A stretch of 30,666 nucleotides of DNA from MFZZ01 sp964610165 (GTDB lineage Bacteria > Patescibacteriota > Microgenomatia > UBA1406 > GWC2-37-13): assembly GCA_964610165.1 (NCBI GenBank), contig CAZSUZ010000017.1, forward strand, positions 1 to 30,666, read 5' to 3'. Shown piece after piece: positions 15,531 through 23,400 of the stretch. The notes under the pieces were generated by a model that saw only the letters and a program-made list of their open reading frames with translations, searched no databases and had not been told where the DNA came from. Every line of letters begins with the position of its first letter. Position 1 is the first letter of the stretch. The position numbers and the translations under genes were made by a program.

Positions 15531-16290
15531 AGATAGGTATATGACGAACTTCACCATTATGAAGTGCTGGTTTTGTAACTTGTAATGCTCCAGTATTAGA
15601 TGTCCAGACATGTAAAAAAGAATCCAACACCATATTTCTTTTTGTCTCTTTCCCTAAATGAGACAAAGCAGGTTCTCCGCGAACTGTTTTTATAAGTCTT
15701 TCTAACATTTGTCTTTGCTGACCCCAAAAATCTGTTGGATGCACATTAATGAGTAATGGATTTTGATCAGGTAATTCCCAATGTTGTGTTGCTTTTGTAA
15801 GTTTGCTGTACTGAAAGCGAGAATCCATATTGCTACAGGTATCATCTGGATGCATATTAAATTCACTTTCTCTTGCTAATCGATCAATATTTCTATAAAG
15901 AGGAATTGAATGACTTAATGCATTAAATTGTGAAGTAATTTCTTCTGGATTTATATTTTTGGCACCATAGTTGTAATCATCAAGCATTACCCAATGTTCT
16001 GTTGGATAGTTTGAAACCAAACCACGAATTTTACTAGAAATATGTATTGCTGCCATTGCAGACGGATCATTTAACGATTGTGAAGAAAAATGAGGAACTG
16101 CATACACTGGAGTGGATTCTAACATAATAATAGATGGAGCTTTTGTTCCAACAAAATTATGTACTGCTTGTAATGCAGTTTCGATTTCTTCTGTTCGCGT
16201 TATTTCAAAATTAGTAGAAAATTGTTCATACTGTGCTGCTAAAGAATGTGCCGCACCTAATTCTGGGTTAATAAAATAGTGTTCAATCAT
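15523..16290 (-). CDS. Unrecognised 255-aa protein, first gene of DapF/IaaA operon
   Basis: I do not recognise this soluble protein. There is no signal peptide or membrane helix. The first 130 residues read as alternating strands and helices (NFEITRTEEIETALQAVHNF; APSIIMLESTPVYAVP; EHWVMLDDYNYG), which suggests a Rossmann-like alpha/beta half. The second half has conserved-looking HPDDTCSNMDSRFQ and LLINVHPTDFWGQQRQMLERLIKTV, with His/Asp pairs that might bind metal. Its last 8 nt overlap the start of the DapF-like gene, so the two are translationally coupled and probably share a pathway. TACAAT at 16297-16302 (minus strand) ends 6 nt before the ATG. Confidence 0.75.
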   Translation of the reverse strand: MIEHYFINPELGAAHSLAAQYEQFSTNFEITRTEEIETALQAVHNFVGTKAPSIIMLESTPVYAVPHFSSQSLNDPSAMAAIHISSKIRGLVSNYPTEHWVMLDDYNYGAKNINPEEITSQFNALSHSIPLYRNIDRLARESEFNMHPDDTCSNMDSRFQYSKLTKATQHWELPDQNPLLINVHPTDFWGQQRQMLERLIKTVRGEPALSHLGKETKRNMVLDSFLHVWTSNTGALQVTKPALHNGEVRHIPIYD

Positions 16291-16373
16291 TTCACTATTG
16301 TAAAGATGTTTTTTTAAAATTCAATTTTTTCACAAATATATACAAAATACATACTAAATGTTAAAATATTAAC

Positions 16374-17027
16374 ATGATTACTGTTCCAGAAACCGTTTTA
16401 GACATAATTCATGAATCTACCTATCTTGATGAAGGTATTTCGCAAGGAATTATTAACCTTTCAAGTTTGGCTCGTATTATTCAACCAGAAGTAGAGAAGA
16501 GAACAATGAAAGAAGTACAAATAGGTTCTATTGTGATGGCTTTAAAAAGATACGCAGATAAAAAAGTTACAAATCCTTCTGAAACCGTTTTTAAATCTCG
16601 CGCAGATCTTATTGTAAGATCTAATCTATTTGAAATTACATTAGAAAATTCTCCCACAATAATTAATAAGCAAAAACAGCTTCTTGAATATGTTGGGAAT
16701 CATTCTCAATCATTTATAACTATTACGCAAGGAGTATTTGAAACAACTATTATTGCTAGTCACGATTTAGAACCACAGGTAACAGCACTATTTAAGAATG
16801 AAAAAATAATTACGACATTACATAATCTATCTTCCATTACAGTAAAGTTTACTACCGATATTGTAGATATTCCGGGAGTGTACTATATAGTTCTTAAGTC
16901 ACTTGCACTTGGAGGCATAGACTTTACAGAAGTAGTTTCTACCTTTTCTGAATTTACTATCATTCTGAAACATCAGTATGTTGACAAGGCATTTTCGCTG
17001 ATAAAAAAACTATTTGAAGCTAAATAA
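16374..17027 (+). CDS. ACT-domain protein (amino-acid sensing, aspartate-kinase-like regulatory module)
   Basis: A 217-residue protein without a catalytic domain. The N-terminal 65 residues (VLDIIHESTYLDEGISQGIINLSSLARIIQPEVEKRTMKEVQIGSIVMALKRYADK) look like a winged-helix or helical DNA-binding-like segment. The C-terminal part, VDIPGVYYIVLKSLALGGIDFTEVVSTFSEFTIILKHQYVDKAFSLIKKLF (about 163-213), is a clear ACT-type beta-alpha-beta-beta-alpha-beta unit, similar to the regulatory end of aspartate kinases. Such modules bind amino acids. It is divergent from the unknown-DapF-IaaA operon with an 83-nt gap, so it could be its amino-acid-responsive regulator (inference). TAAAAT at 16362-16367 ends 6 nt before the ATG. 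Its stop overlaps the convergent PIG-L gene by 8 nt. Confidence 0.6.
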   Translation: MITVPETVLDIIHESTYLDEGISQGIINLSSLARIIQPEVEKRTMKEVQIGSIVMALKRYADKKVTNPSETVFKSRADLIVRSNLFEITLENSPTIINKQKQLLEYVGNHSQSFITITQGVFETTIIASHDLEPQVTALFKNEKIITTLHNLSSITVKFTTDIVDIPGVYYIVLKSLALGGIDFTEVVSTFSEFTIILKHQYVDKAFSLIKKLFEAK

Positions 17028-17772
17028 TTATTTTTACAAATTTATAGCATTCTAAATATTTATCTTCTTCACCAGTTGTATTTTTAAAATAGTTATAGAG
17101 CCAATCTTCAGAATCTACCTGAGACATAAACTTTTTAATCAGTTCAATCTTTTGAGGCATATATTCTGTAACATCTACTTTAACATTTGGATTTTGTGTT
17201 TCTGCCAAAAGCACATTCAAAACCTGATGCCCATGTAATCCTTCATCCTGATGATGTGGGAAAAATAATAGATCTCGACTATATGGATAGACTGCATCCA
17301 TAACGGCTTGTCCTACAACACGATGATCTTTATGCACATAATACATACCATCTGGTTTTTCTATAATTGCTTCAAATCCATTATGAGTAAATACAATATC
17401 TGGTTTTATTTTTCGAATATAATAACTAATCCGTTCAGTTAAAACGTTATCATCATTATTAATATATCCATCTTCAAAATCCAAAAAATAACATTGTTCT
17501 TTTGGAATACCCATAAATTCCAACGAATTTTCTTGCTCTTTTTTACGCGTTAATTTAAGTTCATCTGCTGTGGCTTTTGTATCACGGCCACCTTTACCAC
17601 CATCGGTACAGACTAAGATATGAAAACATTTTGGATTAAGTAATCCTTTATCCAATGTATAAAACATTGTTCCCGAAAAATAGTCCTCAAAATCATCTGG
17701 ATGAGAGACTACAGCAAGAACAGTTTCCTTACCATGCAACACGTTTTCTATATCAAAGATTTTCTGTGCCAT
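17020..17772 (-). CDS. PIG-L/LmbE-family deacetylase
   Basis: A 250-residue zinc-dependent N-deacetylase-like protein. VVSHPDDFEDYFSGT (21-35) is the (A/S)HPDD motif with zinc-binding His24 and Asp27. CTDGGKGGRD (55-64) follows, and VHKDHRVVGQAVMDAV (146-161) carries the third zinc ligand in HxDH. This family removes acetyl groups from GlcNAc-containing lipids, mycothiol/bacillithiol precursors or chitobiose; the substrate here is unknown. It lies 40 nt downstream of galE on the same strand, which favours a sugar substrate. The start is supported by the fold beginning soon after the Met; only a weak TAAAAG lies 7 nt upstream, so it may depend on galE transcription. Confidence 0.85.
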   Translation of the reverse strand: MAQKIFDIENVLHGKETVLAVVSHPDDFEDYFSGTMFYTLDKGLLNPKCFHILVCTDGGKGGRDTKATADELKLTRKKEQENSLEFMGIPKEQCYFLDFEDGYINNDDNVLTERISYYIRKIKPDIVFTHNGFEAIIEKPDGMYYVHKDHRVVGQAVMDAVYPYSRDLLFFPHHQDEGLHGHQVLNVLLAETQNPNVKVDVTEYMPQKIELIKKFMSQVDSEDWLYNYFKNTTGEEDKYLECYKFVKIII

Positions 17773-17812
17773 ATGTCTGCTTTTAGCGAATTTGTAATGT
17801 TTTAAATTTTAT

Positions 17813-18817
17813 TTACCTCTCCCATCCATTTGGATGCTTAGTATACCAATCAACTAACGTTTTCACACTATCTTCAATAGTATGTGTTGGTTTCCATCCT
17901 AATACCGAATTTGCTTTTTCTGTTGCTGCAATAAGTTTTGAAGATTCTCCTTTTCGAGCTTCTCCTTTTTGAAGATCAAATGCTTTACCAGTTACTTTTT
18001 GCACTTGATCAACAATTTCTTTTACAGAATTTCCTGTACCAGTTCCCAAATTAATAATTTCACTTTTTCCACCATTTAACAAATATTCCAACGCTAAAAT
18101 ATGTGCATTATTTAAATCAACAACATTTACATAATCTCGAATTGGTGTTCCATCTGGTGTATCAAATGTGCCGCAGGTTAATTGAAACGGTTCAATACCC
18201 ATAGCACCACGTACAGCATTCTGCATTAAATGTACAGAAGGTTTTTTAGAATCACCAATTGTGCCATCATCTGTTGCACCACATACATTAAAGTAACGAA
18301 GGATTACATAATTTAATCCATGAATTTTGTTATACCAATTAATGATTATTTCCGATAAATGTTTAGATTCACCATACGCACTATCTGGTTTAAGAGGATG
18401 TTTTTCATCTACAGGAACATATTCTGCACTTCCATACACAGCACAAGTAGAAGAAAAGATAATATTTTTAATATTGTATTTTAAAAGATGAGTTAATAAA
18501 TTTTGTGTTGCCATTGTATTATTTGAAAAATACTTTTCTGGTTTTTGCATAGATTCATTAACACTGCAACTTGCTGCATAATGAAGAACTGCAGCAATAT
18601 CTGTTTCTTTTTCAAAAATAGAGGAAAGGTCTGTTGCTAAATCTACTTCATAATGACGAATCTTACCGGGAAATTGTTGTTCCATTTGTTCAAGTGGTTG
18701 TCTAAAACCAGTTGTAAAATTATCAACTGCTACAACCTCATAACCTTTTTGAAGTAGAGTATAGGCAGAGACTGAACCAATATATCCGCCGGCTCCAGTT
18801 ACTAATACTTTTTTCAT
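17813..18817 (-). CDS. galE: UDP-glucose 4-epimerase
   Basis: A 334-residue extended short-chain dehydrogenase. KVLVTGAGGYIGS (3-15) is the NAD-binding GxxGxxG loop, HYAASCSVNESM (79-90) and SSTCAVYG (122-129) follow, and Tyr148-xxx-Lys152 in YGESK is the catalytic pair. Downstream RYFNVCGA, GTPIRDYVNVVDL and GTGTGNSVKE are GalE hallmarks. It interconverts UDP-glucose and UDP-galactose for glycan synthesis. The start at 18817 is taken because TACAAT at 18825-18830 (minus strand) ends 7 nt upstream; an in-frame Met at 18901 would lie before that promoter and beyond the conserved fold. PIG-L follows 40 nt downstream. Confidence 0.92.
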   Translation of the reverse strand: MKKVLVTGAGGYIGSVSAYTLLQKGYEVVAVDNFTTGFRQPLEQMEQQFPGKIRHYEVDLATDLSSIFEKETDIAAVLHYAASCSVNESMQKPEKYFSNNTMATQNLLTHLLKYNIKNIIFSSTCAVYGSAEYVPVDEKHPLKPDSAYGESKHLSEIIINWYNKIHGLNYVILRYFNVCGATDDGTIGDSKKPSVHLMQNAVRGAMGIEPFQLTCGTFDTPDGTPIRDYVNVVDLNNAHILALEYLLNGGKSEIINLGTGTGNSVKEIVDQVQKVTGKAFDLQKGEARKGESSKLIAATEKANSVLGWKPTHTIEDSVKTLVDWYTKHPNGWER

Positions 18818-18824
18818 ATGCTTT

Positions 18825-18830
18825 ATTGTA
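18825..18830 (-). promoter_or_regulatory. -10 box TACAAT that fixes the galE start
   Basis: TACAAT on the minus strand in the context CTGCTACAATA, ending 7 nt before ATG 18817. The same CTACAATA core precedes the flippase and tRNA-Ser, suggesting a shared extended -10. Confidence 0.55.
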
Positions 18831-18856
18831 GCAGAGGATTTGTAAGTATTTAAGGT

Positions 18857-18893
18857 CAAAAAAAAGAGGATGCCGGATTGTAAATCCGGCATC
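18857..18893 (-). terminator. Intrinsic terminator of the 88-aa gene
   Basis: A perfect 11-bp stem, GATGCCGGATT (18869-18879) with AATCCGGCATC (18883-18893), and a 3-nt loop. Read on the minus strand it is followed by CTCT and eight T (18865-18858). It lies 32 nt after the stop of the 88-aa gene and just upstream of the galE promoter, isolating the two. It is the only canonical intrinsic terminator I found in the window. Confidence 0.9.
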
Positions 18894-18924
18894 TTTAACA
18901 TTACTAAACAACACTCACAATCTA

Positions 18925-19191
18925 CTAATACTTACGACTACATCTTACATTAAAGCTAATGCCGTCAACTGGTACACTCACTTCAAGGATCATCCTACCT
19001 ACGACTACTGCAGACTGCGCCACCTGTTGGACATCATCATCGGTAAGTGGCGAAATCATTGAAAAAGTCTTCACTTCGCCCTCAACAAGTTGTAATACAC
19101 TATCGAACAATTGTTGCAGAGTAAGTGGTTGTCCTTCTACTACACCTTCCAAAACACTTGGGTTAGATTGCATGATTCTAATTTCAATCAT
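18925..19191 (-). CDS. Small 88-aa protein with Shine-Dalgarno and terminator (unknown)
   Basis: An 88-residue protein I do not recognise. It is soluble, with a helical centre rich in Val/Gln/Leu (GQPLTLQQLFDSVLQLVEGEVKTFSMISPLTDDDVQQVAQSAVVVGRM) and a C-terminal strand pair ending CSRKY. It differs from its surroundings: coding GC is in the mid-forties percent by eye against about one third around it, it has a true Shine-Dalgarno (AGAAAGG, 8 nt before the ATG), and a strong terminator follows. That makes it a self-contained monocistronic unit, either highly expressed or recently acquired. The opposite strand also reads open here, but without a promoter or terminator in the right place. Confidence 0.7.
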   Translation of the reverse strand: MIEIRIMQSNPSVLEGVVEGQPLTLQQLFDSVLQLVEGEVKTFSMISPLTDDDVQQVAQSAVVVGRMILEVSVPVDGISFNVRCSRKY

Positions 19192-19199
19192 GTCCAGAA

Positions 19200-19206
19200 C
19201 CTTTCT
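19200..19206 (-). promoter_or_regulatory. Shine-Dalgarno AGAAAGG of the 88-aa gene
   Basis: AGAAAGG on the minus strand, 8 nt from ATG 19191, matches the complement of the 16S rRNA 3' end (consensus AGAAAGGAGG). It is the clearest Shine-Dalgarno in the window, and unusual because most genes here lack one. Confidence 0.7.
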
Positions 19207-19263
19207 TAAGCTAGTTTTATTTAAGATAACACGCTATTGCTATCTTATTTCAAAACATATTAT

Positions 19264-19298
19264 TATATCAAACCGTATCAAAAATATTTTGATATAAT
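19264..19298 (+). promoter_or_regulatory. Promoter of DUF1284-like gene with overlapping palindrome
   Basis: TATAAT at 19293-19298 is overlapped by the inverted repeat TATCAAAA-ATA-TTTTGATA (19276-19294). A further ATATCAAA half-site lies at 19264-19271. The position over the -10 suggests a repressor operator. The ATG at 19313 is 14 nt after the box, giving a leader of about 7 nt. Confidence 0.5.
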
Positions 19299-19312
19299 CT
19301 TGCCTAATAATT

Positions 19313-20005
19313 ATGTACTTAAGATATCACCATTTAAAACAATTGGTAGGTTTTACTACAAGCTTTGACTATTGGAAACAACAATCATTACGAGGAGCAC
19401 CACCTATTACTATTGCAGATTTATATAAATTTCCTACAATTGCCGAACAGTTTATAAATCAAGATTTATATTACTTAGGACAAGCCATAAATTTTGATAT
19501 TACAGTAAATAAACAAGAAGGTAATGATGACAGTGTTTTATATGATTATGTTGGCAATGATGCAGAATTTTTTGAAGAATACTTAGATCAATTAGAAGGT
19601 AATTATAAAGAACTATTGTTAACTCCACCAAATACAGAAATTACGTTAGGTTATAACACAGATGCTATTTGTAAAAGTTGTCAAGTTAAAGTGCCTAAAC
19701 AAGAAGTTGGACCACATTGTGTAGATTCATTTGGTAACCACGATGACTATATATGGGAAAAAACACTTGAAGCACTTCATGATCCACATATTCACAGATT
19801 AAATGGAAAACCAGAATATGTAACCAAAATTGGCGTATTACGATCACTTGCAGCAACAGATCAATTAGGTAGGTATTACGATGAAATTTATAAAGAAGTT
19901 AATGATACTATGCCAAAACTTATTAGAACAGGTGAATTATATATAGATGCTGAAACTGGTTATACTAAAGTGCACCCACGTTATTTAGGTAAAGAACGAT
20001 ACTAA
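19313..20005 (+). CDS. DUF1284-like Cys/His protein
   Basis: A 230-residue soluble protein. The N-terminus LRYHHLKQLVGF (3-14) and the later EITLGYNTDAICKSCQ (109-124) with GPHC (133-136) resemble the DUF1284 pattern: an RxHHLxC start, then a DxIC-x2-C site followed by another Cys. His6, His7, Cys120, Cys123 and Cys136 could form a metal or Fe-S site. It is longer than usual for that family, with an acidic insert (about 66-100) and an extra 90-residue C-terminus. The function is unknown and the family call is tentative. Its stop overlaps the stop of the convergent EamA gene by 4 nt. Confidence 0.55.
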   Translation: MYLRYHHLKQLVGFTTSFDYWKQQSLRGAPPITIADLYKFPTIAEQFINQDLYYLGQAINFDITVNKQEGNDDSVLYDYVGNDAEFFEEYLDQLEGNYKELLLTPPNTEITLGYNTDAICKSCQVKVPKQEVGPHCVDSFGNHDDYIWEKTLEALHDPHIHRLNGKPEYVTKIGVLRSLAATDQLGRYYDEIYKEVNDTMPKLIRTGELYIDAETGYTKVHPRYLGKERY

Positions 20006-20925
20006 GATTTTTCATGAAGCTTTTTATGCATTTTCTGCAAATGTGGGTGTCTTTCACTTACAATAATGCCAACTAGCACAAATATTGAACCGATTATAAA
20101 AAATATATCCGGATATTCACCTAACAGGGGGATAGCAACAATAACTGCTATAACCGGCATTATGTAGTTATAAATACCAATTTGCTGAGCTGATAACTTT
20201 TTGATTGCATAATTATGTGTTACATAAGCAAGAGCTGAAGAAAAAAATATACCGTAAATAATGCCAACCCAACTACTTTTGGTTAAAGCACTAAATGACC
20301 AGGTTTGTAATTCATTAAACATAAAAGGTAAAAACGTTATAGCTCCAACAAAAAACTGAATTCCTGTTATTGTTATAAAATCTACTTTTTCAGCAACTTT
20401 TTTTGTGTGAATAACCAATAAAACACCACCTATCATAGCTAAAAGAAAAAATATATTCCCCATAATTTGTGACGAGATAGAGTATTGCGAAGCATGAGTA
20501 ATTTTTGAAGTTAGCAGCGGTGCAAAAACAATAATTATTGCACCAGTAAAAGAAATAAGCATACCTTTAATAACTTGTGGGTGTGCTTTTTCTTTTAAAA
20601 TAAACAGAGAAAGAACATATAGTGCAAGTGGAGCTAATGCTCCAATCATTGGTGCATTAATACTTGGTGCAAGATTGAGACCTAAAAAAAAGAAAGCTAC
20701 GTTTACAGAAACTCCCCAAAATCCACCAAGCACAATATGAAGCATATATTTCTCCTTAATATGAGAAATTGATTTCATCATAAAAGGCACAAACAATAAT
20801 CCTGCGAAAAAAAAACGAATAAAAGCAAGTGTAAATGGTGGAATATCATGAAGTGCATATTTAAAAATAGGAGAAGCTGCACCCCAAATAATATTAGCGA
20901 GTAATACAGAAAGAATTGCAACCAT
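20002..20925 (-). CDS. EamA/DMT-family transporter
   Basis: A 307-residue membrane protein with ten hydrophobic helices in two similar halves. The first half starts LSVLLANIIWGAASPIFKYALHDIPPFTLAFIRFFFAGLLFVPF (about 5-48), the standard EamA opening W-G-x-x-x, and the second repeat ends with a cytoplasmic basic tail (HPHLQKMHKKLHEKS). The drug/metabolite transporter superfamily exports or imports small metabolites such as amino acids; specificity cannot be told. TATACT at 20932-20937 (minus strand) ends 6 nt before the ATG. It stands 25 nt after the GT2 gene on the same strand. Confidence 0.85.
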   Translation of the reverse strand: MVAILSVLLANIIWGAASPIFKYALHDIPPFTLAFIRFFFAGLLFVPFMMKSISHIKEKYMLHIVLGGFWGVSVNVAFFFLGLNLAPSINAPMIGALAPLALYVLSLFILKEKAHPQVIKGMLISFTGAIIIVFAPLLTSKITHASQYSISSQIMGNIFFLLAMIGGVLLVIHTKKVAEKVDFITITGIQFFVGAITFLPFMFNELQTWSFSALTKSSWVGIIYGIFFSSALAYVTHNYAIKKLSAQQIGIYNYIMPVIAVIVAIPLLGEYPDIFFIIGSIFVLVGIIVSERHPHLQKMHKKLHEKS

Positions 20926-20949
20926 TAAATTAGTATACAGAAGTATTTA

Positions 20950-21840
20950 TTACTTTTGTTTTTTATGAAGAAAAACAAGTAATTCACCCAAAATTCCAGT
21001 CATAATAACCTGAAATCCTAGAATAATAAACAAAGAAGCATACTGAAATGCAGGTCTACGATACAACAGCATATCCATAAAAACTCTTTGATAGGTAATA
21101 ATTAACATTGTTATACCACCAATAAGCAACAATCCTGCACCAATCATGCCAAAAAAGTGTAGTGGTTTTTCTGCAAATTTATATAAAAAGTAAGCAGAAA
21201 GCATATCGATCATACCAATAAAAAGTTTTGACATACCAAATTTAGACTTTCCATGAATTCTTGGTTTATTATTTACTTTAACTTCAGAAACTTTATATCC
21301 TTCATAAAAAGCAGCAAGTGGGAAAAATCTAAAATTATTACCATAAATTGGTAAATCTGTGAGTAATTCTTTTCTAAACATTTTAAATCCACAGTTAATA
21401 TCAGAAAATGGAGAATTAAGATAAGATTTTAAAAACCAACCTGCAGTTTTAGAATATACTTTTATAACAGGATTATCTTTTCTGTTATGACGAAACCCAT
21501 TCACAAGATCAAAACCTTCATCAATTTTTTCTTTAAAAGATTTTAAATCTGTAGGATCATCTTGTAAATCTGCATCCATAAATACAATATATTCTCCAGA
21601 TGTTTTGTTTAAACCTACATTTAAAGCTCGGCCTTTACCCATTTGACGACCCATTTTTACCAACTGCACTTTTTCTTTATGAAGAAACGGTTTAAGACTT
21701 TCTTGGTAATTATCTGTTGAACCATCGTCAACTAATATAATTTCATAAGAGCCCAGTTTTTGTAGTTCTGCTTGTAATGAAGGAATAAGCTCTGGTAAAT
21801 TTTCTTTTTCGTTATGGAATGGAATTACTACTGAAATCAT
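20950..21840 (-). CDS. GT2 glycosyltransferase, polyprenyl-phosphate sugar transferase-like
   Basis: A 296-residue GT-A enzyme with membrane tail. ISVVIPFHNEKENLPELIPSL (2-22), ILVDDGSTDN (35-44) and VFMDADLQDDP (86-96) supply nucleotide and metal sites, as in dolichol-phosphate mannose synthase and ArnC/GtrB. INCGFKMFRKELL follows. Two hydrophobic helices near the C-terminus (PLHFFGMIGAGLLLIGGITMLI; SLFIILGFQVIMTGILGELLVFL) anchor it. It should load a hexose on a polyprenyl phosphate at the cytoplasmic face. Its ATG overlaps the stop of the DUF2079 gene (ATGA), so the two are translationally coupled. Confidence 0.88.
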   Translation of the reverse strand: MISVVIPFHNEKENLPELIPSLQAELQKLGSYEIILVDDGSTDNYQESLKPFLHKEKVQLVKMGRQMGKGRALNVGLNKTSGEYIVFMDADLQDDPTDLKSFKEKIDEGFDLVNGFRHNRKDNPVIKVYSKTAGWFLKSYLNSPFSDINCGFKMFRKELLTDLPIYGNNFRFFPLAAFYEGYKVSEVKVNNKPRIHGKSKFGMSKLFIGMIDMLSAYFLYKFAEKPLHFFGMIGAGLLLIGGITMLIITYQRVFMDMLLYRRPAFQYASLFIILGFQVIMTGILGELLVFLHKKQK

Positions 21841-23384
21841 AAATGTGTCTTTCTATAAACTTCTATACCGTTTACATCGTATATTTTAATATAATTTTTA
21901 TCTTTCTGCAGGTCATTATAAGCCGGAACAGTTTTTTCTTTTAAATACCCATATAACACATCATGTTCTTCAACAACGACATATTCTGCATACTTATATT
22001 TCCACGAAAAATCATAAAAATATTGTCGTGACGTAAAATGTGGAGCAAGAACACCAGTTGTGGAAACTTTTATTTGATCATCATCAAGAATTTTTTCCCA
22101 TGCTTTTACTTCATAATACTTTTGTTGAGGGGGCAACCAAGGGTATACATCTGGATTTTTTGCAAATGGTAAAGGACCAGCCAGATAAGCTGAAAGTAAA
22201 CTTGTTATTATTACATACAAACTAATACCAATTATTGTTAATCTACTATTTTTTTTATTTCGTTTTGAAATAAATTCAAATAATACTACAAATCCATACA
22301 TGGAAGAAATAAATACAAATGGTGTAATCAAAGAAGTATAGTGAAAATAGGTATTTCTCATATTTCCATTACTTGAAAGCAGATTAATACCTAACTCTGG
22401 TAATGAAATAAGAAACTGCATTGGAGAAAGAAATGACAAAAAACCTATGTGACTTAAAATATCTGCAAGATACTGCCACGTTCCTTGTTTAAATGGATAG
22501 GTAAATATAATAAAAGGATTTTGTTTAATGTGGTCATAATAATGAGAAGCAAAATGTTCTCCTCCACGAGAAGCAGGAATAATAATAAACATGGAAAGCA
22601 AAATCCATATAATACTTGAGGCAATAATTATATAAGCAAACTTTTTTTCTTTATCTAACGTACTATTTTTAAATAAAGAAGCAATAAACGTTTTTACTTT
22701 TTTTATTTTTCTACTTATAAAAGAACCAGTATGAAATTCTTCATATTGTTTATATAAAACATATCCACCAAAGAGTGCAACTGTCATACCAACTTGCTCT
22801 TTTGCCAATAATGCCAAAATAGCACATACAAAACTTGTTTTATATTTTTTTTGAGTCCAATAGTAAAACATTGCAAGCAATAGAGTAGTTGCTAAGGTAA
22901 CTGCATGAAAATCATATTTGTTAGCTTTTTGCATTGGAGGATATAACAAATAAGAAACGGCAAATAGTAATGCTAACCATTTTGAAAAGGGAAGGTCTTT
23001 AAAAATATGTTTGCCTAATAAGTAAATATATATTGCACCAACTGCAAGAACTATAGATTGTATAACAAGTAATGTTTCTGGTCCATCATTAAAAATGTAG
23101 AAAGGAGATAATAAACCCAGCAGCATATCGTTATGAATAGACATACGTTTAACCTGGTCTGCGGATATATGTGGATTTGTTAATTCAAGTATGCGAGAGA
23201 AATTGCCAGTCGTAATACCTTTATAAGTATTATATACCGTCTGATGCATAATCCCTAAATCAAAATAATGCGAATACAACTTTTCATTTCTGTTTATAGT
23301 AAGAAGTGAAAAATAAATAGAGTAGGTAATAGTAAACAGAATAAGTAGTATTTCGGGAAGATGTTTCTTAATAAAACCAATCAT
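21837..23384 (-). CDS. DUF2079 family membrane protein (GT-C-like)
   Basis: A 515-residue protein with about ten to twelve membrane helices. The DUF2079 pattern is evident in HYFDLGIMHQTVYNTYKG (39-56), MSIHNDMLLGLLSPFYIF (81-98), YPPMQKANKYDFHAVTLATTLLLAMFYYW (around 148-176), and ALLAKEQVGM. The acidic residue in the first loop (FDLG) and the DFH motif recall GT-C lipid-linked sugar transferases. The soluble C-terminal 90 residues lie outside the last helix. Together with the coupled GT2 gene it probably forms a two-gene surface-glycosylation unit: GT2 charges the lipid carrier, this protein transfers the sugar (inference). TATAAT at 23391-23396 (minus strand) ends 6 nt before the ATG. Confidence 0.8.
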   Translation of the reverse strand: MIGFIKKHLPEILLILFTITYSIYFSLLTINRNEKLYSHYFDLGIMHQTVYNTYKGITTGNFSRILELTNPHISADQVKRMSIHNDMLLGLLSPFYIFNDGPETLLVIQSIVLAVGAIYIYLLGKHIFKDLPFSKWLALLFAVSYLLYPPMQKANKYDFHAVTLATTLLLAMFYYWTQKKYKTSFVCAILALLAKEQVGMTVALFGGYVLYKQYEEFHTGSFISRKIKKVKTFIASLFKNSTLDKEKKFAYIIIASSIIWILLSMFIIIPASRGGEHFASHYYDHIKQNPFIIFTYPFKQGTWQYLADILSHIGFLSFLSPMQFLISLPELGINLLSSNGNMRNTYFHYTSLITPFVFISSMYGFVVLFEFISKRNKKNSRLTIIGISLYVIITSLLSAYLAGPLPFAKNPDVYPWLPPQQKYYEVKAWEKILDDDQIKVSTTGVLAPHFTSRQYFYDFSWKYKYAEYVVVEEHDVLYGYLKEKTVPAYNDLQKDKNYIKIYDVNGIEVYRKTHL

Positions 23385-23400
23385 TCACTTATTATAACAA

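Noticed and set aside
18959..19297. 112-aa open frame on the plus strand over the 88-aa gene
   Set aside because: No promoter or Shine-Dalgarno upstream and low-complexity Ser/Thr-rich translation; the terminator and Shine-Dalgarno belong to the minus-strand gene.
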